This document shows, in pieces, positions 8,728 through 17,286 of a DNA stretch of 64,000 nucleotides. Below the pieces are notes generated by a model. The model saw nothing but the letters and a program-made list of their open reading frames with translations. It had not been told where the DNA came from and searched no databases. A program made the position numbers and the translations under genes. The number at the start of each line of letters is the position of its first letter. Position 1 is the stretch's first letter. The stretch is from Paenibacillus timonensis (GTDB lineage: Bacteria > Bacillota > Bacilli > Paenibacillales > Paenibacillaceae), in the NCBI RefSeq assembly GCF_022427145.1, contig NZ_JAKSXN010000019.1:1-64000 (forward strand), written 5' to 3'.

Positions 8728-11004
8728 TTATTTTACCGAAACGCTGACCGTCACGGACTTGCCGCCGTATTGCGCTTTGATCGAAGCCGAGCCTTTCGCG
8801 ACCGCTTCGATCTTGCCGGCCGTCACGGTGGCAACGCTGGTCTTCGAGCTGGACCACGTGGCGCTGCCGGTCACGGTGGCTACCTTGCCGGTATCGTAGG
8901 TTGCCGTGAGCACGAGTGTTTTGGCCGATCCCGGGGCTAGCTGCAGTTTTTTCTCGCTGACTTCCAGCTTCGTCAGCTTCGGAATGACGTTCACCTTCAC
9001 GGTGACCGTTTGGCCCTGATAAGAGCCGGTCAACGTCGCCGTCCCCTCGGCAACGGCCTTCACCGAAGACGAGGACACCGTAACGACTTTCTCATCGGAG
9101 GATACCCAGCCCATTTTGGAAGAAAGGGTTACCTTCTTCCCGTCCACGTAATAGCCGGTCACTTTGATCGATTTCGATTTTTTGATATTCAACTCGATCG
9201 ATTGCGGCTCCACGACGATTTTGGTGATTTTCGGTTCGATGGTGACGGAAAGGCTGACGGTCTTGTTCTCGTAAGTTCCCTTCAGCGTAGCCGAGCCCTT
9301 GCTAAGCCCCTTGATCTTCTTCCCGTCCGCCGTCGTCTTCAGTACCGCATTGGAACCCGATACGGTCCATTCCACGCCGGTCGGATTCGTTTGCTCCACC
9401 CCGTTCTCGTAAACGGCCGTGATCTGCGGCAGGGCGGTTTCCGCCCCGATGACGATGCTCATCGAATCTTCAGAGGCGAGCAGGGTCAACACCTTCTCCT
9501 TCACGCTCACTTTGACCTCAACCGTCGTTCCCCGAATCGGGAAGTTCGCGTTTGGCGTCAGCCCCGCTCCGGCATCGGACAGCTTCCCGGTCAGCGTAAC
9601 CTCGGCGGACACTAACGTGTCATCCAAATCCTTCGCGACGATTTTCCCGTCCTCCACGACCGCGATGTTCTCTTGACTTGAGGTCCAAGTGATTTCATTG
9701 CTGAGATCGATGGTTTCTCCGTCCAGCTTCGTGCCCGTCACCTTCGGCAAGCTGGCCGATCCCCCCAGGTAGACGTCCAGCTGATCTTTCTCGGCTTCAA
9801 GCTTGGTAACCGAAGGGTATACCGTCAATTTGAAGCTCTTGCTTACGCCTTGGTAGCTGGCTTTAATCGTCGTCGTCCCCGCTGCTTTGGCCGAAATGAC
9901 GCCCTTGTCATCCACGGTGGCGATCAGTTTATTGGAAGAAGACCATTCAGCATCCTCGCTGATGTCCTGCGTTTCATTCGCTTTGACTCTCACGCCGGCA
10001 TCCATCGCCAACGTCTCGTTGATAAACATCGTTTGATCGCCGGATGGCGTCAGCAGGATCGCTTCATATGGTGCGCGCACATAAATGTCGACCTTAGCCT
10101 GTTCGCCAAGATACGTCGCCGTAATCGTCGCTTTCCCCACCGATACAATTTTGACGGTACCGTCTTCGACGGTAGCTACACCGTTATCCGTAGAAGCCCA
10201 GGTTGCTTTGTCCGATACGTCGTTTGTGGCGTTCGAATTGCTGGCCAACACCGTTTTGACCCGAAGGTTCACTTCCTTGTCATCCTTGATGAGCTCCAGG
10301 TCTTCGTTCTCCTGAATCTCAGTTTCGGTTTCTCCAATCTTTTGATACAATTTCAAACCGGAGTACGGCGAAGTTACCTTCGCTTTAAAAGAAGCGGTCA
10401 GCCCGGCATATTTGGCCGTGATCGTGGCTTCCCCCGAACCGGTTATCGTAATCTGGCCCTTCTCAATGGTCAGTACGCCCGCATTGGAGGAGGTCCATTC
10501 CGCGTCAGCCGTCACATCCTTCGGTTCAATCGACGTATTGTCCACCTTCGCCTTGGCCGTAACGGTTAGATCCGATGCGGAGCTGTCCAGGCTATATTTC
10601 CCGTCCAGTTTGTAATCCAAGGTTAACGCAGTGTAGGTATCCGTTACTTTAATGGTGATCGACGACACGGACCCGACATCACCCTTGTTATAAGAAGCAG
10701 TAACGCTGGCCGTTCCGCTTTTCAGCGCTGTTACTAATCCGTTTTCAACCCTCACAACACTAGCATCGGATGAGGACCAATTTACTGTAGTGGTCATATC
10801 TATTTTCTCAGTTGATCCTTCTTTGGAACCGTTAACTTTAAGCTGTTTCGTCTTGCCAACGCCCAATTCAATGGTCGTATCTTGTCCCTCGATCGCAATG
10901 CCTTTGATGTCCCCGGTTGCCGCAAACACGCCCGTCGGAACCATTACCGAAAGGAGCAGCGTCAAGACGAGCATCCAATACGTCATTTTCCTGTTAGCAG
11001 TCAT
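8728..11004 (-). CDS. Secreted protein of tandem bacterial Ig-like (Big_2) domains
   Basis: 758 aa. A Sec signal peptide (MTANRKMTYWMLVLTLLLSV... ending FAA) is followed by about eight Ig-like Big_2 repeats, each with the signature W(S/T)SS...V(A)TV...G...A...G.ATITA.Y. Repeats near the C-terminus are most regular; those in the middle (residues about 240-560) are longer and more diverged. No SLH, LPXTG or NEAT region is visible, so it is probably loosely wall-associated or secreted. Binding partner unknown. It is a single-gene unit with its own terminator. Confidence 0.88.
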   Translation of the reverse strand: MTANRKMTYWMLVLTLLLSVMVPTGVFAATGDIKGIAIEGQDTTIELGVGKTKQLKVNGSKEGSTEKIDMTTTVNWSSSDASVVRVENGLVTALKSGTASVTASYNKGDVGSVSSITIKVTDTYTALTLDYKLDGKYSLDSSASDLTVTAKAKVDNTSIEPKDVTADAEWTSSNAGVLTIEKGQITITGSGEATITAKYAGLTASFKAKVTSPYSGLKLYQKIGETETEIQENEDLELIKDDKEVNLRVKTVLASNSNATNDVSDKATWASTDNGVATVEDGTVKIVSVGKATITATYLGEQAKVDIYVRAPYEAILLTPSGDQTMFINETLAMDAGVRVKANETQDISEDAEWSSSNKLIATVDDKGVISAKAAGTTTIKASYQGVSKSFKLTVYPSVTKLEAEKDQLDVYLGGSASLPKVTGTKLDGETIDLSNEITWTSSQENIAVVEDGKIVAKDLDDTLVSAEVTLTGKLSDAGAGLTPNANFPIRGTTVEVKVSVKEKVLTLLASEDSMSIVIGAETALPQITAVYENGVEQTNPTGVEWTVSGSNAVLKTTADGKKIKGLSKGSATLKGTYENKTVSLSVTIEPKITKIVVEPQSIELNIKKSKSIKVTGYYVDGKKVTLSSKMGWVSSDEKVVTVSSSSVKAVAEGTATLTGSYQGQTVTVKVNVIPKLTKLEVSEKKLQLAPGSAKTLVLTATYDTGKVATVTGSATWSSSKTSVATVTAGKIEAVAKGSASIKAQYGGKSVTVSVSVK

Positions 11005-11129
11005 CGATTTCTCTCCTTTATCCTCATTGCTGAATTTACCGGAACCATTTTCCAGCCCTCTGCGTTTTATATCGACATTTGGTAGAATTTTCTTAATGTT
11101 TTTTGGCGAAAATAATCCCTTTGGCCTAT

Positions 11130-11166
11130 AAAAAAAGAGCGCATTCGTCTATCGAATACGCTCTTT
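11130..11166 (-). terminator. Terminator downstream of tRNA-Leu
   Basis: AGAGCGTATTCG pairs with CGAATGCGCTCT on the minus strand, with a following T7 run. Confidence 0.85.
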
Positions 11167-11176
11167 CCGTTAGGGA

Positions 11177-11262
11177 TGCCGAGGACCGGGCTCGAACCGG
11201 TACGGTTGTCACCAACCGCAGGATTTTAAGTCCTGTGCGTCTGCCTATTCCGCCACCCCGGC
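11177..11262 (-). tRNA. tRNA-Leu (TAA)
   Basis: 86-nt class II tRNA. The acceptor stem GCCGGGG/CCTCGGC has a single G-T pair, the anticodon loop is CTTAAAA (anticodon TAA), a long variable arm is present, and the T loop is GGTTCGAGCC. The 3' CCA is not encoded. The surrounding 11005-11424 stretch holds no other gene. Confidence 0.95.
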
Positions 11263-11424
11263 ACATCATAAAAATCCCGTATTTATGATTATATACAGAA
11301 TCAAAATCAAATTCAACCAAAAATCCAGACCGTCCCTATCCGATAAACTATTCGATTGGGATTTATGGTAAGTTAGTTGTAGCGTTAATCGGCTTGAATA
11401 TCAGGAGAGATGAGGTTTGGTTTC

Positions 11425-11628
11425 ATGCACGAGTTAAAAATGGCGGTAACCCTCGGCCATCAGGTGGTCGTTCAACTGCATGACGGTCAAATGATGACCG
11501 GTCTGCCCAAGTGGGGTTCCGCTCCGGACAAGGTACAATTGCGCACGACGGAAGGGGCCGTATGGGTTCGGCTCGACGAAATCAACCACGTGACGCGAAT
11601 CATCCCATTTGGTAAATCTTTTGATTAG
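11425..11628 (+). CDS. Small Sm/SH3-barrel-like protein, function unknown
   Basis: 67 aa. Alternating hydrophobic residues with turns (VVVQLHDGQMMTGLP, VQLRTTEGAVWVRLDEI) predict a compact five-stranded barrel like Sm/Hfq or SH3 folds; this is a fold guess, not a family match. The ATG at 11425 is favoured over 11410 because the AGGAGAGATGAGG ribosome binding region runs up to the first ATG. Located between tRNA-Leu and an SLH protein gene on the same strand. Confidence 0.6.
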   Translation: MHELKMAVTLGHQVVVQLHDGQMMTGLPKWGSAPDKVQLRTTEGAVWVRLDEINHVTRIIPFGKSFD

Positions 11629-11695
11629 CTTGCAACATTTTCTGTAAGCCCTCGTCTAGTAGTTGTCAAAAATAACAAGACGAGGTGATGACCCC

Positions 11696-12358
11696 ATGTT
11701 CAAACGTAATCTAGCCCTGTTGTCCGCCGCCGCCATCCTGAGTTTGTCGCTTGCCGGAGAAAGCTTCGCGGCCGCAGGGACTTTTAAAGACGTAAGCCAT
11801 TCCGTCGCCAAAGACAGCATTTCCGTCCTGCAAGCCAAAGGAATCGTTCGCGGCGTCGGAGCCGACAGTTTTCTGCCGGACGAACATTTGACTACCAGCC
11901 AAGGCGTTCAGCTTATCGTCAATCTGCTGGGCCTGGAGCTCAATACGGAGGCCCCTAAAGGAGCAAACGACTATTTTTCCAACGTCAAGAATGATGCTTG
12001 GTATGCCCCCGCATTCGTAATTGCGCAAAACAACGGTTTTGATCTGGATGCCGCTGTGAACCCGGACAAGCCGATGACGCGGGAGGAATTTACCCATCAG
12101 CTGATTTTAGCGATGGAGAAGCATGGCGATTTGCCTAAGATCAATATCAAACCGGTCGAATTTGCCGACGATGACCAGCTCAACATCTCTTATCAGGGAA
12201 CGGTTCAGCGCGCGCTCGTGCTGGGGATTGCCAAGTTGGACGCGAACCAGCAATTCCATCCGGGCGATGCGATTACCCGTGCCGATGCCGCCGTACTGAC
12301 CTACAATGCCGTCGAATACTTGGCTGCACACCCTGCTCCGTCTCAGGATAAGCAGTAA
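11696..12358 (+). CDS. Secreted SLH-domain protein
   Basis: 220 aa. The signal peptide (MFKRNLALLSAAAILSLSLA, cleavage after SFAAA) precedes SLH-like repeats: FKDVSHSVAKDSISVLQAKGIVRG..., a second repeat around FSNVKNDAWYAPAFVIAQNNG, and a third near FADDDQLNISYQGTVQRALVLG ending ITRADAAVLTYNAVEYL. It would bind secondary wall polymer. There is no separate enzymatic domain. AGGTGAT lies 8 bases before the chosen ATG; an upstream in-frame TTG lacks such a site. Confidence 0.85.
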   Translation: MFKRNLALLSAAAILSLSLAGESFAAAGTFKDVSHSVAKDSISVLQAKGIVRGVGADSFLPDEHLTTSQGVQLIVNLLGLELNTEAPKGANDYFSNVKNDAWYAPAFVIAQNNGFDLDAAVNPDKPMTREEFTHQLILAMEKHGDLPKINIKPVEFADDDQLNISYQGTVQRALVLGIAKLDANQQFHPGDAITRADAAVLTYNAVEYLAAHPAPSQDKQ

Positions 12359-12379
12359 TCGCCTATCGATCACCGAGGA

Positions 12380-12404
12380 AGGACCGCCCCCAGCGGTCCT
12401 TTTT
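12380..12404 (+). terminator. Terminator of SLH gene
   Basis: AGGACCGC and GCGGTCCT stem with a CCCCA-type loop, then TTTT. The 215 bases that follow up to the Spo0E gene hold only weak inverted repeats (for example CCACTTTA / TAAAGTGG) and no gene. Confidence 0.85.
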
Positions 12405-12620
12405 GGTCTCCGAAAAACTTTAAAATTTAATAAATTTCACCGAATCGACAGTTTTTTGCATTTTATCTCAGGATTTAGGGAGGATTTACAAAAACGGACA
12501 TAGAAGGTATAGATACCACTTTAGCCTGGTGCGGACAGATATAAAGTGGGATCCGCAGGACGGTCGCCAGTGCACAGCGGACGTATACAATAGATACTTC
12601 AATTCTGGGAGTTGTTCGCC

Positions 12621-12779
12621 TTGGATCTTATCTTCAAAATTGAAGAGCTCCGGATGGAACTAAATCGACTCGCCGGAAGCAAACGTCTGGCCGATAGGGA
12701 ACTGGTCATGGTAAGCCAACGTCTGGACGAACTCCTCAACGAATACCATCGATTGGTGATCCAAAAGCAAGCCAAATGA
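12621..12779 (+). CDS. Spo0E-family aspartyl-phosphate phosphatase (very small)
   Basis: 52 aa, read directly from the sequence. It has the Spo0E family layout: an N-terminal helix (LDLIFKIEELRMELNRLA), a short turn, and the signature SQRLDELLNEYHRL close to the SQ-LD--I--Y consensus. Family members dephosphorylate Spo0A-P and delay sporulation. The start is a TTG at 12621 with GGGAG about 9 bases upstream. A hairpin terminator follows directly. It precedes a manganese catalase gene but appears to be its own transcript. Confidence 0.8.
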   Translation: MDLIFKIEELRMELNRLAGSKRLADRELVMVSQRLDELLNEYHRLVIQKQAK

Positions 12780-12782
12780 TTC

Positions 12783-12810
12783 AGGGGGCCGCGGGAGCGG
12801 CTCCTTTTTT
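12783..12810 (+). terminator. Terminator of Spo0E-like gene
   Basis: GGGGCCGC-GGGA-GCGGCTCC hairpin followed by T6. It lies inside the 5' extension of the catalase reading frame, which supports the later catalase start. Confidence 0.85.
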
Positions 12811-12889
12811 CTGGATAATATCCCCGAAGGAAAACCACAATAAAAACAGTCAATTCGCTACAATAAACAATAGGAAGGGGATACCCGGC

Positions 12890-13744
12890 GTGTATTTTTA
12901 TAAAGAGGATTTGATCAATCTCATCGTCCCGGATCAACCCGATCCAGCGGCAGCCAAAGTCATTCAGGAAACGCTAGGCGGAAGATTCGGCGAAATGCGA
13001 ACGATGATGCAGTTTTTTTTCCAAAGCAACAACTTCCGGGGAACGGCAACGCAGTACCGCGATTTGATTCGCGGCGTCTTTCTGGAGGAGATCAGTCATG
13101 TCGAACTGGTTCAGCATACGATTAACCAGTTGCTTACCGGCGCGGGCGAGTCGATGCCCGGAAACGCCGGCGTGGACGCGGCGCCGCTTGACGAAGCCAT
13201 TAAGCACGCGAACCCGCATCATTTCATTATGGGCGCTCAAAGCTCCCTGCCGGTCGATGCCGCCGGAAATCCTTGGAACGGCAACTATGTGTACAGCCAT
13301 GGAAACCTGATCAGCGACCTGCTGGACAACCTCGTGCTGGAATCCACCGGGGTCCTACAAAAGACGCGGATTTACGAAATGAGCTCCAACAAGACGTTCC
13401 GCGAAACGCTGGCCTTCCTGATCGTCCGGGATAACGCGCATCAGAACGCCTTTGCCAAAGCGCTGGAGACGCTTGGGGTCGATTGGGGCAAACTGTTTCC
13501 CGTACCGAATTACGATATCAACAAATACCCGGAATGCCGTAAATATGTCGACATGGGCTTCCATAATGCCCAATTCAACTTCCGGCTGGATGCGACGCGT
13601 ATTGGCGAGATCTTCACCGGGCAAACCCCCAGCCGTAACGGCGGCTCCCTCCAGGTTACTGCCCCGCCGGAGGGCTTCCCGCTCCCGTTCCTGCCGGAAA
13701 TGCCTAACGAGCATAGCCCCGGGCTTCACGATTTGAACACCTAA
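12890..13744 (+). CDS. Manganese catalase family protein
   Basis: 284 aa. It belongs to the dimanganese catalase/CotJC ferritin-like group: four-helix-bundle metal ligands appear in FLEEISHVELVQHTI and in LAFLIVRDNAHQNAFAKALE. It would break down hydrogen peroxide; in Firmicutes such proteins are often in spores or the mother cell. The chosen start is GTG 12890, 9 bases after AGGAAGGGG; the longer frame would begin within the preceding gene's terminator. A perfect-looking hairpin follows the stop. Confidence 0.88.
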   Translation: MYFYKEDLINLIVPDQPDPAAAKVIQETLGGRFGEMRTMMQFFFQSNNFRGTATQYRDLIRGVFLEEISHVELVQHTINQLLTGAGESMPGNAGVDAAPLDEAIKHANPHHFIMGAQSSLPVDAAGNPWNGNYVYSHGNLISDLLDNLVLESTGVLQKTRIYEMSSNKTFRETLAFLIVRDNAHQNAFAKALETLGVDWGKLFPVPNYDINKYPECRKYVDMGFHNAQFNFRLDATRIGEIFTGQTPSRNGGSLQVTAPPEGFPLPFLPEMPNEHSPGLHDLNT

Positions 13745-13748
13745 ACAG

Positions 13749-13790
13749 AAACGCCGCTTGATCCGGAAAAGGGGATCAGGCGGCGTTTCG
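13749..13790 (+). terminator. Strong hairpin after catalase gene, weak T run
   Basis: GAAACGCCGC...TTGATCC pairs with GGATCA...GCGGCGTTTC (about 16 bp with one mismatch). Only TTT follows within the stem, so termination efficiency is uncertain. Confidence 0.6.
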
Positions 13791-13915
13791 ACGTTAAGGG
13801 AACCATACCGTGGAAAAGGGAACTTCAAAGATTTTCAATCGTATAGGTATAGAAACGATTTTCGATCTTATCATGGAACCAACTTAGTTAAGGGGGGGGG
13901 AATACCATCGGATTT

Positions 13916-14128
13916 TTGCTCGTCATTTTCTCAATTGCTTTTATCGGACTAGGGATCCTCGTCCGCAGAAAACCTGATGTCTTCTGGCGGATGGATGAGG
14001 CTTGGAAAGTTCGAGGGGAAGCCGAACCCAGCGAATCCTACCTGGAATCCATGAGATTCAGGGGGTTCGTATCTCTGATCATCGGAGGGTATTTTCTAGT
14101 CTGGGCTGCACTAGTGATTTTTCTGTAA
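13916..14128 (+). CDS. Small membrane protein with two TM segments (DUF6199-like)
   Basis: 70 aa. A hydrophobic segment (LVIFSIAFIGLGILV), a soluble middle containing WRMDEAWKVRGEAEPSESYL, and a second hydrophobic segment (FVSLIIGGYFLVWAALVIFL). The layout and the WK.....EPS.SYL..MRF motif resemble small DUF6199-type proteins of Bacillales. The start is uncertain: the TTG at 13916 is about 15 bases past a run of nine to ten G that forms the ribosome binding site. Function unknown. Confidence 0.55.
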   Translation: MLVIFSIAFIGLGILVRRKPDVFWRMDEAWKVRGEAEPSESYLESMRFRGFVSLIIGGYFLVWAALVIFL

Positions 14129-14335
14129 TACAGGATGGGCCTTATCGTTAGGCAACTCTCTGTGCAGATTGATTCCATTCTCGTTTATAATCCCTTTTTG
14201 ATCAATTTCAACATAAAATTTCTTTCCTATTTACCTTCATGCCGGACAGCGACCGATCAAACATGTCAAGAATAAATAGGAATCGCTCTGCCTCCCGAAA
14301 AACGTGAAAAGGTTTGAAGCCAACCCCCGAACAAA
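14129..14335. other. Gene-free stretch before the tRNA pair
   Basis: About 200 bases of AT-richer sequence with no convincing reading frame, hairpin or promoter. It separates the small membrane protein gene from the tRNA terminator. Confidence 0.5.
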
Positions 14336-14364
14336 GCAAAAACCCCTTGCTAGGCAAGGGGGTT
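14336..14364 (-). terminator. Terminator of the tRNA pair
   Basis: CCCCTTGC-CTA-GCAAGGGG followed by T5 on the minus strand. Confidence 0.9.
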
Positions 14365-14373
14365 TCGCGCATA

Positions 14374-14447
14374 TGGGCCCTACAGGACTCGAACCTGTGA
14401 CCAATCGGTTATGAGCCGACCGCTCTAACCAACTGAGCTAAGGGCCC
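14374..14447 (-). tRNA. tRNA with CAT anticodon, probably tRNA-Ile2
   Basis: 74 nt, perfect 7-bp acceptor stem GGGCCCT/AGGGCCC, anticodon loop CTCATAA. The body (GGCTCATAACC, TTAGCTCAGTTGGTTAGAGC) follows the tRNA-Ile(CAU) type, whose C34 is converted to lysidine by TilS, rather than elongator tRNA-Met. CCA is not encoded. Confidence 0.85.
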
Positions 14448-14460
14448 GGAGAAACTTGGA

Positions 14461-14534
<74 letters not shown>

Positions 14535-14594
14535 TCAATAAATAGCGACAATTAATAATATACACGATTCCCGTAGGGCGCGTCAAGCCGCAAG

Positions 14595-14795
14595 TTATGG
14601 AATGAAACGCACGCCGTATTTACCCTTGCGGGAGCGGAAAATTTCGATTTGCCGCATGTCGTCGAAACCGTAGATCCAGCCGTCTTGCTCCAATCTTCGA
14701 GCCAGGCAGCCGGCTTGGAATTTCGTTCTGTACAATTTATTGAAATAGACCCAACGCATGACTGTTCCGTCCATCCTTTCGGTAAATTGGAGCAT
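14595..14795 (-). CDS. Small hypothetical protein
   Basis: 66 aa, basic, with a helix-rich middle (YFNKLYRTKFQAGCLARRLEQDGW) and a C-terminal RKGKYGVRF. No family recognised. Longer starts would run into the terminator at 14829-14863, so ATG 14795 (AAGGA four bases upstream) is the earliest acceptable start; ATG 14759 (MRWVYF...) is also possible. It reads toward the tRNA-fMet gene. Confidence 0.5.
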   Translation of the reverse strand: MLQFTERMDGTVMRWVYFNKLYRTKFQAGCLARRLEQDGWIYGFDDMRQIEIFRSRKGKYGVRFIP

Positions 14796-14828
14796 ATTGT
14801 CCTTGCCTATAGAATACCCAACCTTAAC

Positions 14829-14863
14829 AAAAAAAGCCGCCGGATTCCGTCCGGCGACCCTTT
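14829..14863 (-). terminator. Terminator of the exporter operon
   Basis: On the minus strand GTCGCCGGA pairs with TCCGGCGGC and is followed by T7, 40 bases past the solute-binding protein gene. Confidence 0.9.
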
Positions 14864-14902
14864 GTTGATCTGGTAATTTCTGCATATCCCTGATGCTGCG
14901 GC

Positions 14903-16399
14903 TTATCCTTTAATTCCGCCCGCTGCAGCCCCTTCCTGCGGAACGAATGGCGTGCCATCCTCCTGGAACTGAGTTTTCGGATTGTTTTTAATCTCCTGCA
15001 GCATCTTGTTGCCCTTTTCTTCCCACTCTTTAAGCGCCTCTGCCGGCGTTTTCTTGTTCTCCAGCACCTCTTGGAAGAACTTGCGTCCGCTGTCGGTCAC
15101 GCTGTAAAGTCCCGGTTTTTCGCTCATCAGCTTATCCTGCTTCGGATCCGTTGGCGGCGCCGGCTTCAACATATAAAACGCCTGAATGTTGTAATCCAAG
15201 CCCATTTTCGGTTGGATATACGTTTTGCGAGCCAGCATTTCATAGGAGTTGCTGCGGGATTTCAGCTTCGCCCAATCCTCGCCGTTAATGAATTTAATGA
15301 AGTCCCAGGCCGTTTCGGCGTTCGGAGCCGCGCTGTTGATCGCAAACGTATTGCTCAGCCAGATGTTACCCCCGACGCCTGGTTTTTCAGGATGAACCGG
15401 AACGGTAACGACATCCCAATCCACGGGTTTGAAGTTTTTGATTTTCGAAGCGTTGTTGTTGGCGTCCGTAATTTCATTTACATAGTAGTTCTCGCCGATG
15501 GTCATCGCCACTTTGCCGGACAGGAAGAAGTCGCTCGTGACAGGGTTCCATTCCGTGCCGTCCATCATGCCGCTGTTGCTGTCCGGAATGATTTTGTCCT
15601 TGGCCAGCTTGCTGATCGTCTCCCAAACCTTGGTCCATTGCGGCGTATTCACGGTCATCGTTTCCGCTTTGTCGTCAAAGGTTTTGAGTTGCAACGCGCT
15701 TACATAGTTGTTCTGCATATCCCAGAACGGATCGCTTCCTTGGTACCGGTTAAACGAAAATCCGTACACCCGGTCCTTGCCTTCGCCTTTGGCCACGCGG
15801 CGAGCCAAATTAAAGATATCGTCCCAAGTCATGTTGTCGGTTGGTGGCTCCACGCCGGCATCCGTAAAGACCTTTTTGTTATAGTACAAGGCAGAGGAAG
15901 AGAACGAAGGCGTTAACGCGTACAGACTGCCTTCCCCGAGATCCTTGATTCCGTCAATCACCGCCGGCACGAAGTCCGACGTATCGAATTTATCCTCTTG
16001 CATCATCGGATCCAGCTGTTTGACCATGTTTTCCTTGATCAGCTGATTCAATACCGTCGTATCGGTTACCACGACGTCGACCGGATTGCTGCCGGTCATG
16101 ATTTTTTTCATGCTATCCAGGTAATCCGGCTGTACGTAAGGCTGCGAGCTATCCTGGTAACGGTATTGGCTCTGGTCGATCGCTGGCACCACCTCGATGC
16201 GGATGTTCTGGTGCGTGAATTCGTACACGTCGGTATACTGTTGGCGGAAATAAGAATCGTCATAACCCCCGTACAGTACTCCGATACGGAGCACTTTCTC
16301 CTGCTCGGTTTCTGCCGCCTTGCCGCCGTTGCAGCCGGCCAACAGGCCCAGCGCCAGCGTCGCCGCCAGCGATACGGACAATAATTTTTTCAACCTCAT
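14903..16399 (-). CDS. Extracytoplasmic solute-binding lipoprotein (family 1)
   Basis: 498 aa. The signal peptide ends in a lipobox (LGLLAGC, Cys23). The rest has the family 1 (maltose/MsmE-like) solute-binding architecture, with segments such as LYYNKKVFTDAGVEPPTDNMTWDD and a later GVGGNIWLSNTFAIN. It is the last gene of an operon that otherwise encodes a MacAB-like exporter; its start overlaps the preceding ATPase stop by 4 bp (ATGA). No sugar-importer permeases of the usual type lie nearby. The ligand is unknown; it may deliver a ligand to, or sense one for, the exporter. Confidence 0.85.
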   Translation of the reverse strand: MRLKKLLSVSLAATLALGLLAGCNGGKAAETEQEKVLRIGVLYGGYDDSYFRQQYTDVYEFTHQNIRIEVVPAIDQSQYRYQDSSQPYVQPDYLDSMKKIMTGSNPVDVVVTDTTVLNQLIKENMVKQLDPMMQEDKFDTSDFVPAVIDGIKDLGEGSLYALTPSFSSSALYYNKKVFTDAGVEPPTDNMTWDDIFNLARRVAKGEGKDRVYGFSFNRYQGSDPFWDMQNNYVSALQLKTFDDKAETMTVNTPQWTKVWETISKLAKDKIIPDSNSGMMDGTEWNPVTSDFFLSGKVAMTIGENYYVNEITDANNNASKIKNFKPVDWDVVTVPVHPEKPGVGGNIWLSNTFAINSAAPNAETAWDFIKFINGEDWAKLKSRSNSYEMLARKTYIQPKMGLDYNIQAFYMLKPAPPTDPKQDKLMSEKPGLYSVTDSGRKFFQEVLENKKTPAEALKEWEEKGNKMLQEIKNNPKTQFQEDGTPFVPQEGAAAGGIKG

Positions 16400-17283
16400 G
16401 ATGGATCCCCCTCCAATGATTTAGGTGCCGTAATAATGATCTTCTCCCCGTCGAACTCCATGCTGGCCCGGCCGTTGATCCCGACGGATTCCAAATATTC
16501 CTTCGGAACCTGCAGCCGTCCGACGCGGTCGACGACGACAAAAGCTTCGTGAACCTCCTGCAAGCCCCCGGCTCCGAGCTCCGCCGCTGCCAAATCCAGA
16601 TTCGGATTGCGCTTCAGGAATTCGGTGCTGGTCAATCCGTCGCGGATGGCGACCACGCGGTCCACCTTTCCGGCGAGCGTCAAATCGTGCGTGACGATGA
16701 CGACCGTGATTCCGAGCTCCCGGTTTACCTCGCGAAAGATCTGCATGATCTGATCGGAGGTTGCCGTGTCCACCGAACCCGTCGGCTCGTCGGCCAACAG
16801 CAGCTTCGGCCGGTTCGATAGCGAGATGGCGATCGCGACCCGCTGCTGCTCCCCGCCGGAGAGTTGATGCAGTTTGTTATGCATCCGATCCTTTAAGCCG
16901 ACTCGCTCCAGCAGTTCTCTCGCATAAGCCCGGTCCAGCTTCCCGGTGAGCAGCATCGGCATTTCCACATTCTCCAGTGCCGTCAAGTAGGGAAGCAGGT
17001 TACGGGCGTTGTTCTGCCAAACGAAGCCGACCGTGTTGCGCTTATATTCCACCAACTGGTCATCGCGGATCTTGAGCAGATCCCAGCCCCCGACGGTAAC
17101 CTGGCCGGCCGACGGGCGATCCAGCCCGCCAAGGATATTCAGCAGCGTCGATTTGCCGCTGCCGCTGTTGCCGATAATCGCCATCATCTCGCCTTGTTCA
17201 ACGGTCAAGTTTAAGCCTTGGAGCGCCACAACTTCGATATCTTCGGATTTGAAAATCTTGACAAGTCCTTCGCAATGAATCAT
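16396..17283 (-). CDS. ABC transporter ATPase with AbrB-like C-terminal tail
   Basis: 295 aa. A MacB/LolD-type ATPase domain: Walker [10 protein letters not shown] (38-46), signature LSGGEQQR, Walker [10 protein letters not shown], switch His in VIVTHD. The last 50 residues (about 246-295) carry a segment [18 protein letters not shown] followed by a beta-hairpin ending GEKIIIT, which reads like a swapped-hairpin AbrB/SpoVT domain. That domain is unusual for this ATPase class; its role is unknown. It lies 3 bp after the permease gene and overlaps the solute-binding protein gene. Confidence 0.85.
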   Translation of the reverse strand: MIHCEGLVKIFKSEDIEVVALQGLNLTVEQGEMMAIIGNSGSGKSTLLNILGGLDRPSAGQVTVGGWDLLKIRDDQLVEYKRNTVGFVWQNNARNLLPYLTALENVEMPMLLTGKLDRAYARELLERVGLKDRMHNKLHQLSGGEQQRVAIAISLSNRPKLLLADEPTGSVDTATSDQIMQIFREVNRELGITVVIVTHDLTLAGKVDRVVAIRDGLTSTEFLKRNPNLDLAAAELGAGGLQEVHEAFVVVDRVGRLQVPKEYLESVGINGRASMEFDGEKIIITAPKSLEGDPS

Positions 17284-17286
17284 CCT

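Noticed and set aside
12410..12620. Possible riboswitch upstream of the Spo0E-like gene
   Set aside because: Several short inverted repeats occur (CCACTTTA / TAAAGTGG) but no recognised aptamer motif; kept only as gene-free sequence.
12776..12889. N-terminal extension of the manganese catalase
   Set aside because: It would start inside the Spo0E gene's end and read through its terminator; GTG 12890 has a proper ribosome binding site.
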